Made by a program: the position numbers and the translations under genes. Shown here piece by piece: positions 1 to 7,057 of a DNA stretch of 64,000 nt (the first letter of the stretch is position 1; each line of letters begins with the position of its first letter). The stretch comes from CAWJJM01 sp963843275 (GTDB lineage: Bacteria > Acidobacteriota > Thermoanaerobaculia > Multivoradales > JBCCEF01). The stretch covers positions 434,001-498,000 of the forward strand of contig CAWJJM010000004.1 in NCBI GenBank assembly GCA_963843275.1, written 5' to 3'. The notes beneath the pieces are model-generated. The model worked only from the letters and a program-made list of their open reading frames with translations, ran no database searches and was not told the origin of the DNA.

Positions 1-192
1 CGTCGCCCCCTCGGCGTCCACCGTCGGCACGACGAGATCGACGCCGGGCTCGACCGGGGCGAGGGCCGGCGCCGGCGCCGGCGCGACGGGCGGTTCCTGG
101 GCGGCGGAGCGGGCGGCCGGGACGGAGGGAAGGACGGCGGCGGCGAGGGCCAGCAGCGGGACGCCGAAACGGCGGAGAACACGGCGCGTCAC
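1..192 (-). CDS. Secreted protein, N-terminal part (runs off left edge)
   Basis: A GTG start at 192 opens a frame that continues past the left edge; 64 residues are visible. They read as a signal peptide: basic n-region (TRRVLRR), hydrophobic stretch (FGVPLLALAAAVLPSVP) and a likely cleavage near AARSAAQ. A Pro/Ala linker (PVAPAPAPALAP) follows, as is common between a signal peptide and a periplasmic or surface domain. No domain is visible, so function is unknown. It is divergent from the VOC gene. Confidence 0.55.
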   Translation of the reverse strand, partial: MTRRVLRRFGVPLLALAAAVLPSVPAARSAAQEPPVAPAPAPALAPVEPGVDLVVPTVDAEGAT

Positions 193-320
193 GGCCGGCA
201 GGATACCATCGCCCCACCCGCCGGGGGCTTGGGAACAGGCCGTCGAGTGTGGTACTCCTTGACCTCCGGGCGGCGGTCCCCGGCCGCCGGCCCCGCGGTC
301 TTTCTTGCGAGGAGGAACCC

Positions 321-827
321 ATGGACATCCGCGAGCTGCGCGTCGTCGTCAGGGCCAAGAACTTCGACCGCACCTGCCGTTTCTACGAAGACGTGCTGGG
401 GATGCCCCGGCTCGACGGCTGGGAGCGCGACACCGGGCGCGGCGCCCTGTTCCAGGCCGGTGAGACGGTGCTCGAGATCCTCGGGCGTCCCGCCGGCCAG
501 GGCACCCGCGGCTGGGACGAGGACTTCGACTACCAGGGCCCCGACCACAAGCTCGCCCTCACCATCGTGGTGCCCTCGGCGCAGAAGGTCTACGAGGAGC
601 TCTACCTGCGCGACAAGAACATCCCCGGCGGCCTGCGCGAGGACGTCGACGGCACCCTGCTGTTCGGCACCCACGACCCCGACGGCGTCCACATCGTCTT
701 CCGCCAGGCCCCCGAGCTCGCCGCCGAGCGCGCCCGCGAGCTGTCCAAGCCCTCCGCCCACGGCCCGCAGCAGGAGCACGGCGGGACCCTGGGGGCGAAG
801 CCCTGGGCCGACGCCGACCGCACCTAG
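321..827 (+). CDS. VOC (glyoxalase/bleomycin-resistance fold) family protein
   Basis: The 168-residue product has the paired beta-alpha-beta-beta-beta layout of the vicinal oxygen chelate superfamily. The first half starts IRELRVVVRAKNFDRTCRFY and carries GMPRLDGW and TVLEILG; the second half ends DPDGVHIVFRQ, the usual last strand. Family members are dioxygenases, isomerases or resistance proteins; nothing here fixes the substrate. I chose ATG 321 because GAGGAGG lies just upstream and the fold begins there; the frame stays open further upstream without a fold. The C-terminal 30 residues are polar and probably disordered. Confidence 0.75.
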   Translation: MDIRELRVVVRAKNFDRTCRFYEDVLGMPRLDGWERDTGRGALFQAGETVLEILGRPAGQGTRGWDEDFDYQGPDHKLALTIVVPSAQKVYEELYLRDKNIPGGLREDVDGTLLFGTHDPDGVHIVFRQAPELAAERARELSKPSAHGPQQEHGGTLGAKPWADADRT

Positions 828-844
828 GGGGGAAGACAAAGTTC

Positions 845-887
845 CTTGACTTCCTGTCGAGTCCCCACTACACTCCTGCGTGTCAAG
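845..887 (+). promoter_or_regulatory. Sigma70-like promoter flanked by a 6-bp inverted repeat
   Basis: TTGACT (846-851) and TACACT (869-874) are separated by 17 nt, a near-consensus housekeeping promoter. CTTGAC (845-850) and GTCAAG (882-887) form a perfect inverted repeat around it. A plausible role is an operator for the XRE regulator encoded in the same operon; that role is inferred. Confidence 0.6.
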
Positions 888-918
888 TTAAGTTTACGAT
901 ACGACAAGGAGACTCGAT

Positions 919-1362
919 ATGGACGATGCAATCACCGAACGGCAGGGCCTGCGGATCTGGGGCGTCTGGTGCCACGCGACCCCCAAGGACCGCCACAACC
1001 TGCGGGTGTTCGACGCCTGGGCGCTCGCCTGGGCCCTGGCGCACGTCGGCGGCACCTTCCTCCTGGTCAAGGTCGGAGGCCTGGGGACCGCCGCCACCTG
1101 GACCGTCGCCGCCTTCCCCGTCCTGCTCGGGCTCGGCGCGCTCGTCGCCTACGTGCGCTTCCTCAAACACGCCGACGAGCTGCTGCGCCGCATCCAGCTC
1201 GAGGGGCTGGCCCTGGGCTTCGGCGTCGGAGTCCTCTTCATGCTCAGCTACCAACTCGCCGAAAGGGCCGGTGCCCCGCACCTCGGGATGTCGATGCCGG
1301 TGCTGGTGATGGTGGTCTTCTGGGCGCTCGGCCAGTGGCTCGGCGCGAGGCGCTACGCATGA
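919..1362 (+). CDS. Four-helix integral membrane protein, paired with an XRE regulator
   Basis: The 147-residue protein has about four hydrophobic segments, near residues 32-55, 57-76, 95-112 and 121-140. A soluble N-terminus comes first, and a charged loop (RFLKHADELLRRIQLEG) lies between helices 2 and 3. No catalytic motif is visible. AAGGAG at 906-911 sets the ATG at 919. The stop overlaps the next ATG (ATGA), so the two genes are translationally coupled. Small membrane proteins coupled to tiny XRE repressors are a recurring arrangement; function is not known. Confidence 0.7.
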   Translation: MDDAITERQGLRIWGVWCHATPKDRHNLRVFDAWALAWALAHVGGTFLLVKVGGLGTAATWTVAAFPVLLGLGALVAYVRFLKHADELLRRIQLEGLALGFGVGVLFMLSYQLAERAGAPHLGMSMPVLVMVVFWALGQWLGARRYA

Positions 1363-1568
1363 AGAACCGCCTCAAGGTGCTGCGCGCCGAGCGCGACTGG
1401 ACCCAGGCCGACGTCGCCGACCGCGTCGGCGTCTCCCGGCAGACCGTCAACGCCGTCGAGACCGGCAAGTACGACCCCAGCCTGCCGCTCGCCTTCGCCC
1501 TCTCCCGCCTCTTCGGCCGCCCCATCGAGGCCATCTTCGACCCCGACGGCACCGGCCCGCGCGGCTGA
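1359..1568 (+). CDS. Small XRE-family (Cro/CI) transcriptional regulator
   Basis: The 69-residue protein is almost entirely one helix-turn-helix: RLKVLRAERDWTQADVADRV, then GVSRQTVNAVETGKYDPSLP with the typical SRQTVNAVE recognition helix. It ends LALSRLFGRPIEAIFDPD, as in minimal YgzD-like XRE regulators that lack an effector domain. It overlaps the preceding membrane-protein gene by four bases. The inverted repeat around the upstream promoter is the obvious candidate operator, suggesting autoregulation. Confidence 0.88.
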   Translation: MKNRLKVLRAERDWTQADVADRVGVSRQTVNAVETGKYDPSLPLAFALSRLFGRPIEAIFDPDGTGPRG

Positions 1569-1714
1569 GCCGGACGGCGCGGGCGGGCCGGCCGCTCCGG
1601 CGGACCGGGGTCGGTGGGCACAGCCGCCCGCAGAGCCGCCGCGCCGGCTCCCGATCCCCTGGAATCGCCCGCCACCGCGGGCGGTTCTCCCTTTCGCCGG
1701 GGCCCGCCACCGCC

Positions 1715-1744
1715 TTGCACGGCCGCCGCCCCGTTTGCTATCCT
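1715..1744 (+). promoter_or_regulatory. Promoter of tRNA-Glu
   Basis: TTGCAC (1715-1720) and TATCCT (1739-1744) have an 18-nt spacer and lie 40 nt upstream of the tRNA. The TATCCT form of the -10 box recurs before other genes in the window. Confidence 0.55.
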
Positions 1745-1783
1745 CCGCAGGCTCCGCCGGGGCTCCCTGCCCCGACGACCCGT

Positions 1784-1859
1784 GGCGCGTTCGTCTAGGG
1801 GTCCAGGACGCCGGCCTCTCACGCCGGTAACACGGGTTCGAATCCCGTACGCGCTACCA
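1784..1859 (+). tRNA. tRNA-Glu (anticodon CTC)
   Basis: All four arms can be folded by eye. The acceptor stem GGCGCGT pairs with ACGCGCT, the D arm has a GTC/GAC stem, and the anticodon stem CCGGC/GCCGG has loop CTCTCAC. The T arm is CGGGTTCGAATCCCG. The anticodon CTC is at 1818-1820 and reads GAG. CCA is encoded at 1857-1859. No repeat of the tRNA 3' end is visible elsewhere in the window, so there is no sign of an integrated element using it. Confidence 0.95.
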
Positions 1860-2182
1860 TCCCTCGAATCGACAACTTAGCAGCAGTCGGTCCACCGCGA
1901 CCGGGGCCGACAGCTGGCCTGAGAAGAAATCCCGCAAAGCTCTTTCCGGCCCCTTCGCCTGCCGGGCGCGGCCGGGCCTCGCCGGCGGCGCTGGTCGCTC
2001 GAGGGCGCGTGGGCCCCGCGGATAGCGACCGGCGCCGGCGCAGCGGTCCCGCCCGCCGGGCCTCGCTCCACGTTGACTCCGATACCAGTTTCGTTCCATG
2101 TTCCACCTCGTCCCAACTTTCAGTAGTCGGCGCCGTGGGCCTGCCGCTGGCCCACACATCCTTATCCGCAAGGAGAACGGCC
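1860..2182. other. Intergenic, no gene seen
   Basis: The 323 bases between tRNA-Glu and the hydrolase gene hold no convincing coding frame. A TTGACT lies near 2073 but no good -10 box follows. AAGGAGAA just before 2183 is the ribosome binding site of the next gene. Confidence 0.5.
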
Positions 2183-3327
2183 ATGTCGAAGCGACACGCG
2201 TTGAAGCTGGTGTGGATCGTTGCGGCGATTCTGGGATCGACCGCTTCGGCCTGGGCCGACGACGTCGTCGATGGCTCCATCGGTCCCGGTGCCCTCTATC
2301 GCATCGTGGTCCCGACGAACTGGAACGGCACGCTGGTGGTCTACGCCCACGGCTATGTGCCCACCGACCAGCCCGTTGCGATTGCACCCGACGCCGAACG
2401 GGTCATCGCCCTCCTTGCGCCCCAGGGTGTGGCCGTCGCGGTATCGAGCTTCTCCGCCAACGGCTGGGTGGTGAAGGACGGCGCGCAGCGGACCCACCAG
2501 CTTCTGGGGATCTTCACTTCGAAGTTCGGTAGTCCAAGCCGCGTGTACGCCGCCGGTGGGTCGATGGGCGGACTCATCGCCATCAAGCTGATCGAGACGT
2601 ATCCGGGCGAGTTCTCGGGCGCGCTGCTCGTCTGCGCCGGCCGCTGGAGGCACGCGGGCCCAACTCGACTACTACGCCGAACGTGTTCGCCCTGTTCGAC
2701 CTGTTCTATCCGGGCGTCCTTCCGGAGATCTCCGTCGACTCTCCGCAGCCGATCGATGTCACGTCCCAGATCATCGTGCCCGCGATCGCGGCGATGACGA
2801 ATGATCCGAGCGGAGCACTGGCGATCGCCAGCATCGACCAGACGCCCGTCCCGTTCGCGAACGGCCCGGAGCTCTTCGAGTCCATCGTCACCGCGCTCGT
2901 GGGCGCCGCCGGTTACCCCGAAGCCCTCGTACTCACGCACGGCCAGCCGTTCCTCGACAACAGCTCCACGCAATACACCGGGGCGCTCCCCGCGGCAACC
3001 CTGCAGTGGATCAACGCGAACATCCAGCGCTTCTCGGCCTCCCCCGCCGGGCTCAACACTGTCGAGCACAACTACACGCCGACGGGCCACCTGACCCTTC
3101 CGGCGCTCATGATCTCGACGTTCCGCGATCCCGTCGCCCCCGGCTTCCATGCCGTCCTCTACCGTGACGCGGTCGCGGCGGCCGGCGACTCAGACTGGCT
3201 GGTGCAACGGTCGGTCGCCGGAACGGCGGGCGGATACGGCCACTGCACCTTCACCCCGCAGGAGCTTGCGACGGCCTTCGCGGACCTCCTGACGTGGGCC
3301 CAGTACGGGGTGAAGCCGAGCCCCTGA
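2183..3327 (+). CDS. Secreted alpha/beta hydrolase, interrupted by two single-base frameshifts
   Basis: ATG 2183 follows AAGGAGAA. The product begins with a signal peptide (KLVWIVAAILGSTASAWA) and continues through LVVYAHGYVP to the nucleophile elbow AAGGSMGGL, so it is a serine hydrolase of the lipase/esterase type. The frame breaks twice between about 2640 and 2680. Reading frame 2, then 3, then 1 restores a continuous protein (LLVCAGR, GGTRAQLDYYA, NVFALFDLFYPGVLP), so one extra base sits near 2652 and one near 2676. The catalytic His is probably the H in GGYGHCTF near the end. A hydrophobic tail follows in another frame (3326-3451). Substrate unknown. Confidence 0.7.
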
Positions 3328-3451
3328 TCCATCGCGCCGGGTGGCGCTGGTGCCTGCGTTGTCCCCCGTCGGGCTCGGGGGATTGGCCCTGGCGCTCGGT
3401 GCGGCGGGCGCCATCGCTCTCCGGGTCGCCGGGCGACGGCGAACTGGGTAG
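3326..3451 (+). other. IPTL-CTERM-like sorting tail, out of frame with the hydrolase
   Basis: Shifting one base at the hydrolase stop gives DPSRRVALVPALSPVGLGG, a hydrophobic stretch (LALALGAAGAIAL) and a basic end (RVAGRRRTG) before TAG at 3449. This matches the tail of the next gene (VPALGPWGLALLALLLAAGG...LLRR) and the IPTL-CTERM plan of motif, one membrane helix and Arg cluster. The intact hydrolase therefore probably ends at 3451 and is surface sorted. Confidence 0.55.
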
Positions 3452-3795
3452 CCGTCGGGACCCGCTCTCGGCGCGGCGGCTCGGCTGAAGCGCGGATCCG
3501 GCCGCGTCTGCGGCGCCCGCTCCTCGCAGCCGAACCCACCTCAAACGCTCCAGCCGTGAGAGCGAAACGGGTTCCGTGGACACGCTCCTCGCCGGGAGGT
3601 GTCGTCACCGGGCGCCGATCCTCCGCATGCCCTGGTGGGTCGAAAAACGCTCGGTGTTCGCGAACCGACTCGTTGACTCTCCTCGACGGGCGGGCGTAGC
3701 CTCGGCGAGTCCCACAGACCAAGATGGCCGGCCTCGCGGGTGCTCTTCAGCGCCTTGGCCGCTTTTTGTGGTTGCGACCTTCCGGGAGGTGAAGC
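3452..3795. promoter_or_regulatory. Intergenic with a candidate promoter for the beta-helix gene
   Basis: No gene is seen in these 344 bases. TTGACT at 3673-3678 and TAGCCT at 3697-3702 (18-nt spacer) form a candidate promoter. GGGAGGTG shortly before 3796 is a strong ribosome binding site for the next gene. Confidence 0.45.
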
Positions 3796-5055
3796 ATGGA
3801 GGCCAAGAGTGCTTCTCGGCCCGCGCGGCGGGGTCTGCCGCTTCTCCTGATCCTGGTGCTCGGGATACCGGGCGTGGCGGCGGCGGCCACGCGGCACGTG
3901 ATCCCATCCGGCGGTGCGACGGTGGGTCCCTGCACGAGCTGGGGCACCGCCTGCACGCTCCTGACGGCCCTGGGCGTGGCGGCGAGCGGCGAGGTGTGGG
4001 TCGCAGCGGGCGTCTACCTCCCCACCACGGACGTCGTGGTGGGCCCGTCGACCACCGACCGGCAGGAGGCCTTCCTCGTCCCGCCCGGGGTCGCCGTCTA
4101 CGGCGGCTTCGCGGGGACGGAGACCCAGCTCTCCGCCCGGGACCCGAGGGCGAACGTGACGATCCTCTCGGGCGACATCGACGGCGACGACACCGACACC
4201 GACGGCAACTCCATCGCCGAGACCACTGCCGACGTGCAGGGCGCCAACACCTACCACGTGTTGACCATGGACGGCACCGGCACGCCGATCACCGCGACCA
4301 CGGTCCTCGACGGCTTCACCATCACCGGGGGGCAAGCCGGCGGCGCGGACTTCCCGGACTGGGCGGGAGGCGGTCTCTATTGCCACGGTCCCGGCGCGGC
4401 CTCCGGTTGCAGCCCGAAGCTCGCCCACCTCGCGTTCCGTGGCAACAGCGCCTCCTCAGGCGGCGCGATCTACGACAACGGCGGTTCCTTCGGCGTGAGC
4501 AGCCCGAGCCTCACCAACGTCACCTTCAGCGGCAACAGCGCCGTCATCGGCGGTGCGATCTTCAACGTCGGCGGGGGTACCGCCGTGAACAGCCCGAGCC
4601 TCGTCAACGTGATCCTCTGGGGCGACACGGCCGACATGGGTCCGGAGATCTTCAACGCCGCCGCGACGCCGTCGATCGACCACAGCATCCTCTCGGCCTG
4701 TCCCACGGGAGCGACCTGCACCAACCTCGTCACCACCGATCCGCTGCTGGGGCCGCTCGAGAACAACGGCGGCTCCACCGAGACGATGGCCCTGGGCGCA
4801 GGCTCGTCCGCACTCGACACGGGCGACGACGGTGCCTGCCCGGCGACCGACCAGCGCGGCTTCGCCCGGCCGCAGGACGGTGACGCCGACGGCGTGGCTC
4901 ACTGCGACGTCGGAGCCTACGAGCTCGTCCCCTCCATGCTCGCCGTCCCGGCCCTGGGCCCCTGGGGCCTGGCCCTGCTCGCCCTGCTCCTGGCGGCGGG
5001 CGGGTCGCTGCTGCTTCGCCGCGGTGAGCTCACTGTGATATCTAGACCCGCATGA
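3796..5055 (+). CDS. Secreted parallel beta-helix protein with choice-of-anchor/IPTL-type tail
   Basis: The 419-residue protein starts with a signal peptide (LPLLLILVLGIPGVAAAA). Repeated right-handed beta-helix turns follow (GNSASSGGAIYDNGG and GNSAVIGGAIFNVGG, each after a SPSL..V strand). Near residue 355 is the conserved block TDQRGFARPQDGDADGVAHC ending DVGAYE, typical of choice-of-anchor Q proteins. It ends in an IPTL-like tail (VPALGPWGLALLALLLAAGG, then LLLRR), so it is exported and probably processed at the outer surface. The last residues (LTVISRPA) are read from the duplicated promoter segment of the next gene, so its original end was probably altered by that duplication. The stop overlaps the next ATG. 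Confidence 0.85.
   Translation: MEAKSASRPARRGLPLLLILVLGIPGVAAAATRHVIPSGGATVGPCTSWGTACTLLTALGVAASGEVWVAAGVYLPTTDVVVGPSTTDRQEAFLVPPGVAVYGGFAGTETQLSARDPRANVTILSGDIDGDDTDTDGNSIAETTADVQGANTYHVLTMDGTGTPITATTVLDGFTITGGQAGGADFPDWAGGGLYCHGPGAASGCSPKLAHLAFRGNSASSGGAIYDNGGSFGVSSPSLTNVTFSGNSAVIGGAIFNVGGGTAVNSPSLVNVILWGDTADMGPEIFNAAATPSIDHSILSACPTGATCTNLVTTDPLLGPLENNGGSTETMALGAGSSALDTGDDGACPATDQRGFARPQDGDADGVAHCDVGAYELVPSMLAVPALGPWGLALLALLLAAGGSLLLRRGELTVISRPA
5039..5044 (+). promoter_or_regulatory. Candidate -10 box of pqqD-like copy 1 (short leader)
   Basis: TATCTA ends seven bases before the ATG and no Shine-Dalgarno sequence is present, so the transcript may start at or next to the start codon. It is repeated exactly before copy 2 (5612-5617). 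Confidence 0.4.
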
Positions 5056-5507
5056 ACCCCAAAAAGCGCCACGACGACAAGCTCCTGGTCGAGGAGCTCG
5101 GAGACGAGACCATCGTCTACGACCTCGACGCCGATCGGGGCCACCTGTTGAACCGGGTGGCGGCCCTCGTCCTCGAAAACTCCGACGGCGGACGGAGCGT
5201 CGAGGAGCTCGCGTCGCTCGTCCACCGGGAGACCGGCCTGCCGGCGGACGAGCGGATCGTCAACCTGGCGCTCGGCGAGCTCGAGGACGCCGGCCTGGTC
5301 CAGGCGGAGGTCCCCGCGAGCGGCCCCACGCGCCGCGAGGTGATCCGGGGGCTCGGTCTCGGTGTGCAGGCGGCTCTGCTGCTGGGATTCGTGCGCTCGG
5401 TCGCGGCCCCTCCGGCGGCGTACGCACAATCGCCCGCCGGGACGACCGGGCCGGCGCCGACGACGACGGAGGCCCCTCCCAGTCAGTCGACGGCCGCCCC
5501 CCTCTGA
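5052..5507 (+). CDS. PqqD-like protein with Tat-like C-terminal segment, copy 1
   Basis: Residues 1-95 are a PqqD/RRE-type winged helix: LLVEELGDETIVYDLDADRG, HLLNRVAALVLE and SVEELASLVHRE. In the PqqD family this fold binds peptides or partners, and homologues in polysaccharide loci belong to the HPr-rel-A set. After residue 96 comes TRREVIRGLGLG, a twin-arginine motif, then a hydrophobic stretch (VQAALLLGFV) and AYAQS, which resembles a signal-peptidase site. A Thr/Pro tail of about 25 residues ends the protein. A Tat-like signal in the middle of a protein is odd: the PqqD part may stay cytoplasmic while the tail is inserted or released. It overlaps the preceding stop by four bases. The exact role is unknown. 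Confidence 0.75.
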   Translation: MNPKKRHDDKLLVEELGDETIVYDLDADRGHLLNRVAALVLENSDGGRSVEELASLVHRETGLPADERIVNLALGELEDAGLVQAEVPASGPTRREVIRGLGLGVQAALLLGFVRSVAAPPAAYAQSPAGTTGPAPTTTEAPPSQSTAAPL

Positions 5508-5513
5508 GGGGGC
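5496..5513 (+). terminator. G/C hairpin containing the stop codon, copy 1
   Basis: GCCCCC (5496-5501) pairs with GGGGGC (5508-5513), with TGA inside the six-base loop. No T-run follows, so intrinsic termination is uncertain. Copy 2 has a similar hairpin at 6069-6085. Confidence 0.3.
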
Positions 5514-5539
5514 CCACGCGCGCCGGATACTGGAGGAGG

Positions 5540-5611
5540 ATGGTGGTGGCCGGAGCCCTGCGCGCGCAGCGCTCGTCGGCCGAACGCGTGGCCAGCGTGC
5601 GCATCCTGTGA
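5540..5611 (+). CDS. Possible 23-residue small protein between the repeats
   Basis: The spacer holds ATG 5540 preceded closely by GGAGGAGG, a very strong ribosome binding site, and reads MVVAGALRAQRSSAERVASV then RIL and TGA. The stop falls inside the promoter of repeat copy 2. It could be a real small protein or the 5' end of a gene cut off by the duplication. I do not recognise it. Confidence 0.25.
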   Translation: MVVAGALRAQRSSAERVASVRIL

Positions 5612-6085
5612 TATCTAGACCCGCATGAACCCCAAAAAGCGCCACGACGACAAGCTCCTGGTCGAGGAGCTCGGAGACGAGACCATCGTCTACGACCTCG
5701 ACGCCGATCGGGGCCACCTGTTGAACCGGGTGGCGGCCCTCGTCCTCGAGCACTCCGACGGCGGACGGAGCGTCGAGGAGCTCGCGTCGATCGTCCACCG
5801 GGAGACCGGCCTGCCGGCGGACGAGCGGATCGTCAACCTGGCGCTCGGCGAGCTCGAGGACGCCGGCCTGGTCAAGGCGGAGGTCCCCGCGACCGGCCCC
5901 ACGCGCCGCGAGGTGATCCGGGGGCTCGGTCTCGGTGTGCAGGCGGCTCTGCTGCTGGGATTCGTGCGCTCGGTCGCGGCCCCCCCGGCGGCGTACGCAC
6001 AATCGCCCGCCGGGACGACCGGGCCAGCGCCGACGACGACGGAGGCCCCCCCCAAAGAGTCGACGGTCGCCCCCTTCTGAGGGGG
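5606..6085 (+). repeat. 480-bp direct repeat, copy 2
   Basis: Second copy of the 5033-5512 unit, offset 573 bp and of the same length. It keeps the same -10 box (TATCTA, 5612-5617) and start context. The encoded proteins differ at about eight residues of 151, several of them in the C-terminal tail. Confidence 0.95.
5625..6080 (+). CDS. PqqD-like protein with Tat-like C-terminal segment, copy 2
   Basis: Same 151-residue plan as copy 1: PqqD-type domain, then TRREVIRGLGLG, a hydrophobic stretch, AYAQS and a Thr/Pro tail. Differences from copy 1 are Asn to His and Leu to Ile in the fold, Gln to Lys and Ser to Thr before the RR motif, and SQSTAAPL to KESTVAPF at the end. The RRE fold and RR motif are unchanged, so both copies look functional. 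It precedes the sulfotransferase gene by 76 bp. Confidence 0.75.
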   Translation: MNPKKRHDDKLLVEELGDETIVYDLDADRGHLLNRVAALVLEHSDGGRSVEELASIVHRETGLPADERIVNLALGELEDAGLVKAEVPATGPTRREVIRGLGLGVQAALLLGFVRSVAAPPAAYAQSPAGTTGPAPTTTEAPPKESTVAPF

Positions 6086-6156
6086 GAGCCGGGAGCGGGT
6101 GTCGGCGCCCTTCCCGAGTCGCCCGAATCCTCTGGCCGGCTCCCAGGAGGGGTCCC

Positions 6157-6999
6157 GTGTTCATCGCAGAGGACCTGATCTACCTCCAGCTCGCGAAGAC
6201 GGGCAGCACGCACGTCGCGAAGCTGCTGCGGATGTTGGGCGCCGGGGTCCGGGGCCCCAAGCATCAACCCGCGCCGCCCGACCTCTGCGCCGGCCGGCTG
6301 GTGCTGTGCTCGATCCGGAGCCCGTGGGACTGGTATGCCTCGCTGTGGAGCTTCGGGCTCCGCGGCGGGGGCGCCCTGCACCAACGGCTCACCAACACGG
6401 TGCCGGTTTCCCGGATGCGCGCGCTGCCGCCGGGAGCCTCCGCCGAGGAGCGGCGCAAGGCCTTCTCGGTGGGGGCCGAGAGCGCCCGTGCCTGGCGCCG
6501 GACCTACCGGGCGACCGAACCGCCGGCGGCGTTCCGGACCTGGCTGTCGCGGATGTTCGACCCTGAGCTGGCAGCGGACCTCCGGGAGGGCTACGCCGAC
6601 TCGGCGCTGTGCCGCTTCAGCGGCTTCATGACCTATCGCTACCTCAGGCTGTGCACCCGCCACACGAGCCGGCTGTCGGGGGAGGGCGGCGTCGCGAGCA
6701 TCGAGGAGATCGCCCGCTTCGAGCGCGACCACCTCTACGTCGACCGCTTCCTGCGCCAGGAACGGCTGGAGGACAGCCTGCTCGAAGCGCTCGGCGAGAT
6801 CCGTCCCATCGGCGACGTGGAACGCGAAGCGGTTCGGACCGCCGAGCGCACCAACCCCTCGCCGCGGCCCCTACCCCTGGAGGAGCTCTACGACGAGGCG
6901 TCCATCGAGCTGGTCGGCCGGCGGGAGCGATTCCTGGTGGAGCGCTTCGGCTACGAGGCTCCGCGACCGCGAGCCCGCCGGGCCGGGGCCCGAAGCTGA
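6157..6999 (+). CDS. Sulfotransferase-family protein
   Basis: I chose GTG 6157, preceded by CCAGGAGGGG; the frame is open further back but reads through the pqqD-like gene. The 280-residue product begins FIAEDLIYLQLAKTGSTHVA, where KTGSTH matches the 5'-phosphosulfate-binding loop of PAPS-dependent sulfotransferases. CSIRSPWDWYASLW near residue 50 resembles the 3'-phosphate loop region (Arg-Ser/Asn-Pro). The C-terminus is helical and ends in basic residues. Family knowledge suggests transfer of sulfate from PAPS to a sugar hydroxyl. A second sulfotransferase domain lies next door, so sulfation of the polymer is likely. Confidence 0.7.
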   Translation: MFIAEDLIYLQLAKTGSTHVAKLLRMLGAGVRGPKHQPAPPDLCAGRLVLCSIRSPWDWYASLWSFGLRGGGALHQRLTNTVPVSRMRALPPGASAEERRKAFSVGAESARAWRRTYRATEPPAAFRTWLSRMFDPELAADLREGYADSALCRFSGFMTYRYLRLCTRHTSRLSGEGGVASIEEIARFERDHLYVDRFLRQERLEDSLLEALGEIRPIGDVEREAVRTAERTNPSPRPLPLEELYDEASIELVGRRERFLVERFGYEAPRPRARRAGARS

Positions 7000-7057
7000 C
7001 GGCGGACGGCCGATCCGGATCCGTACGGTGTGCTCCGCCTCGGCGATCCCGCCCGGC

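Larger units (their letters stand above)
5033..5512 (+). repeat. 480-bp direct repeat, copy 1 (pqqD-like gene with its promoter)
   Basis: This segment and 5606-6085 align end to end without gaps, with a small number of substitutions. The repeat begins at CTGTGATATCTAGACCCGC just before the ATG and ends in the G-run after the stop, so each copy is a complete promoter-plus-gene unit. A 93-bp unrelated spacer separates them. Confidence 0.95.

Noticed and set aside
1784..1859. tRNA-Glu as attachment site of an integrated element
   Set aside because: No repeat of the tRNA 3' end and no integrase gene were found in the window.
5033..6085. CRISPR-like or tandem array reading of the repeats
   Set aside because: There are only two long copies, each encoding a protein; there are no short regular repeats anywhere in the window.
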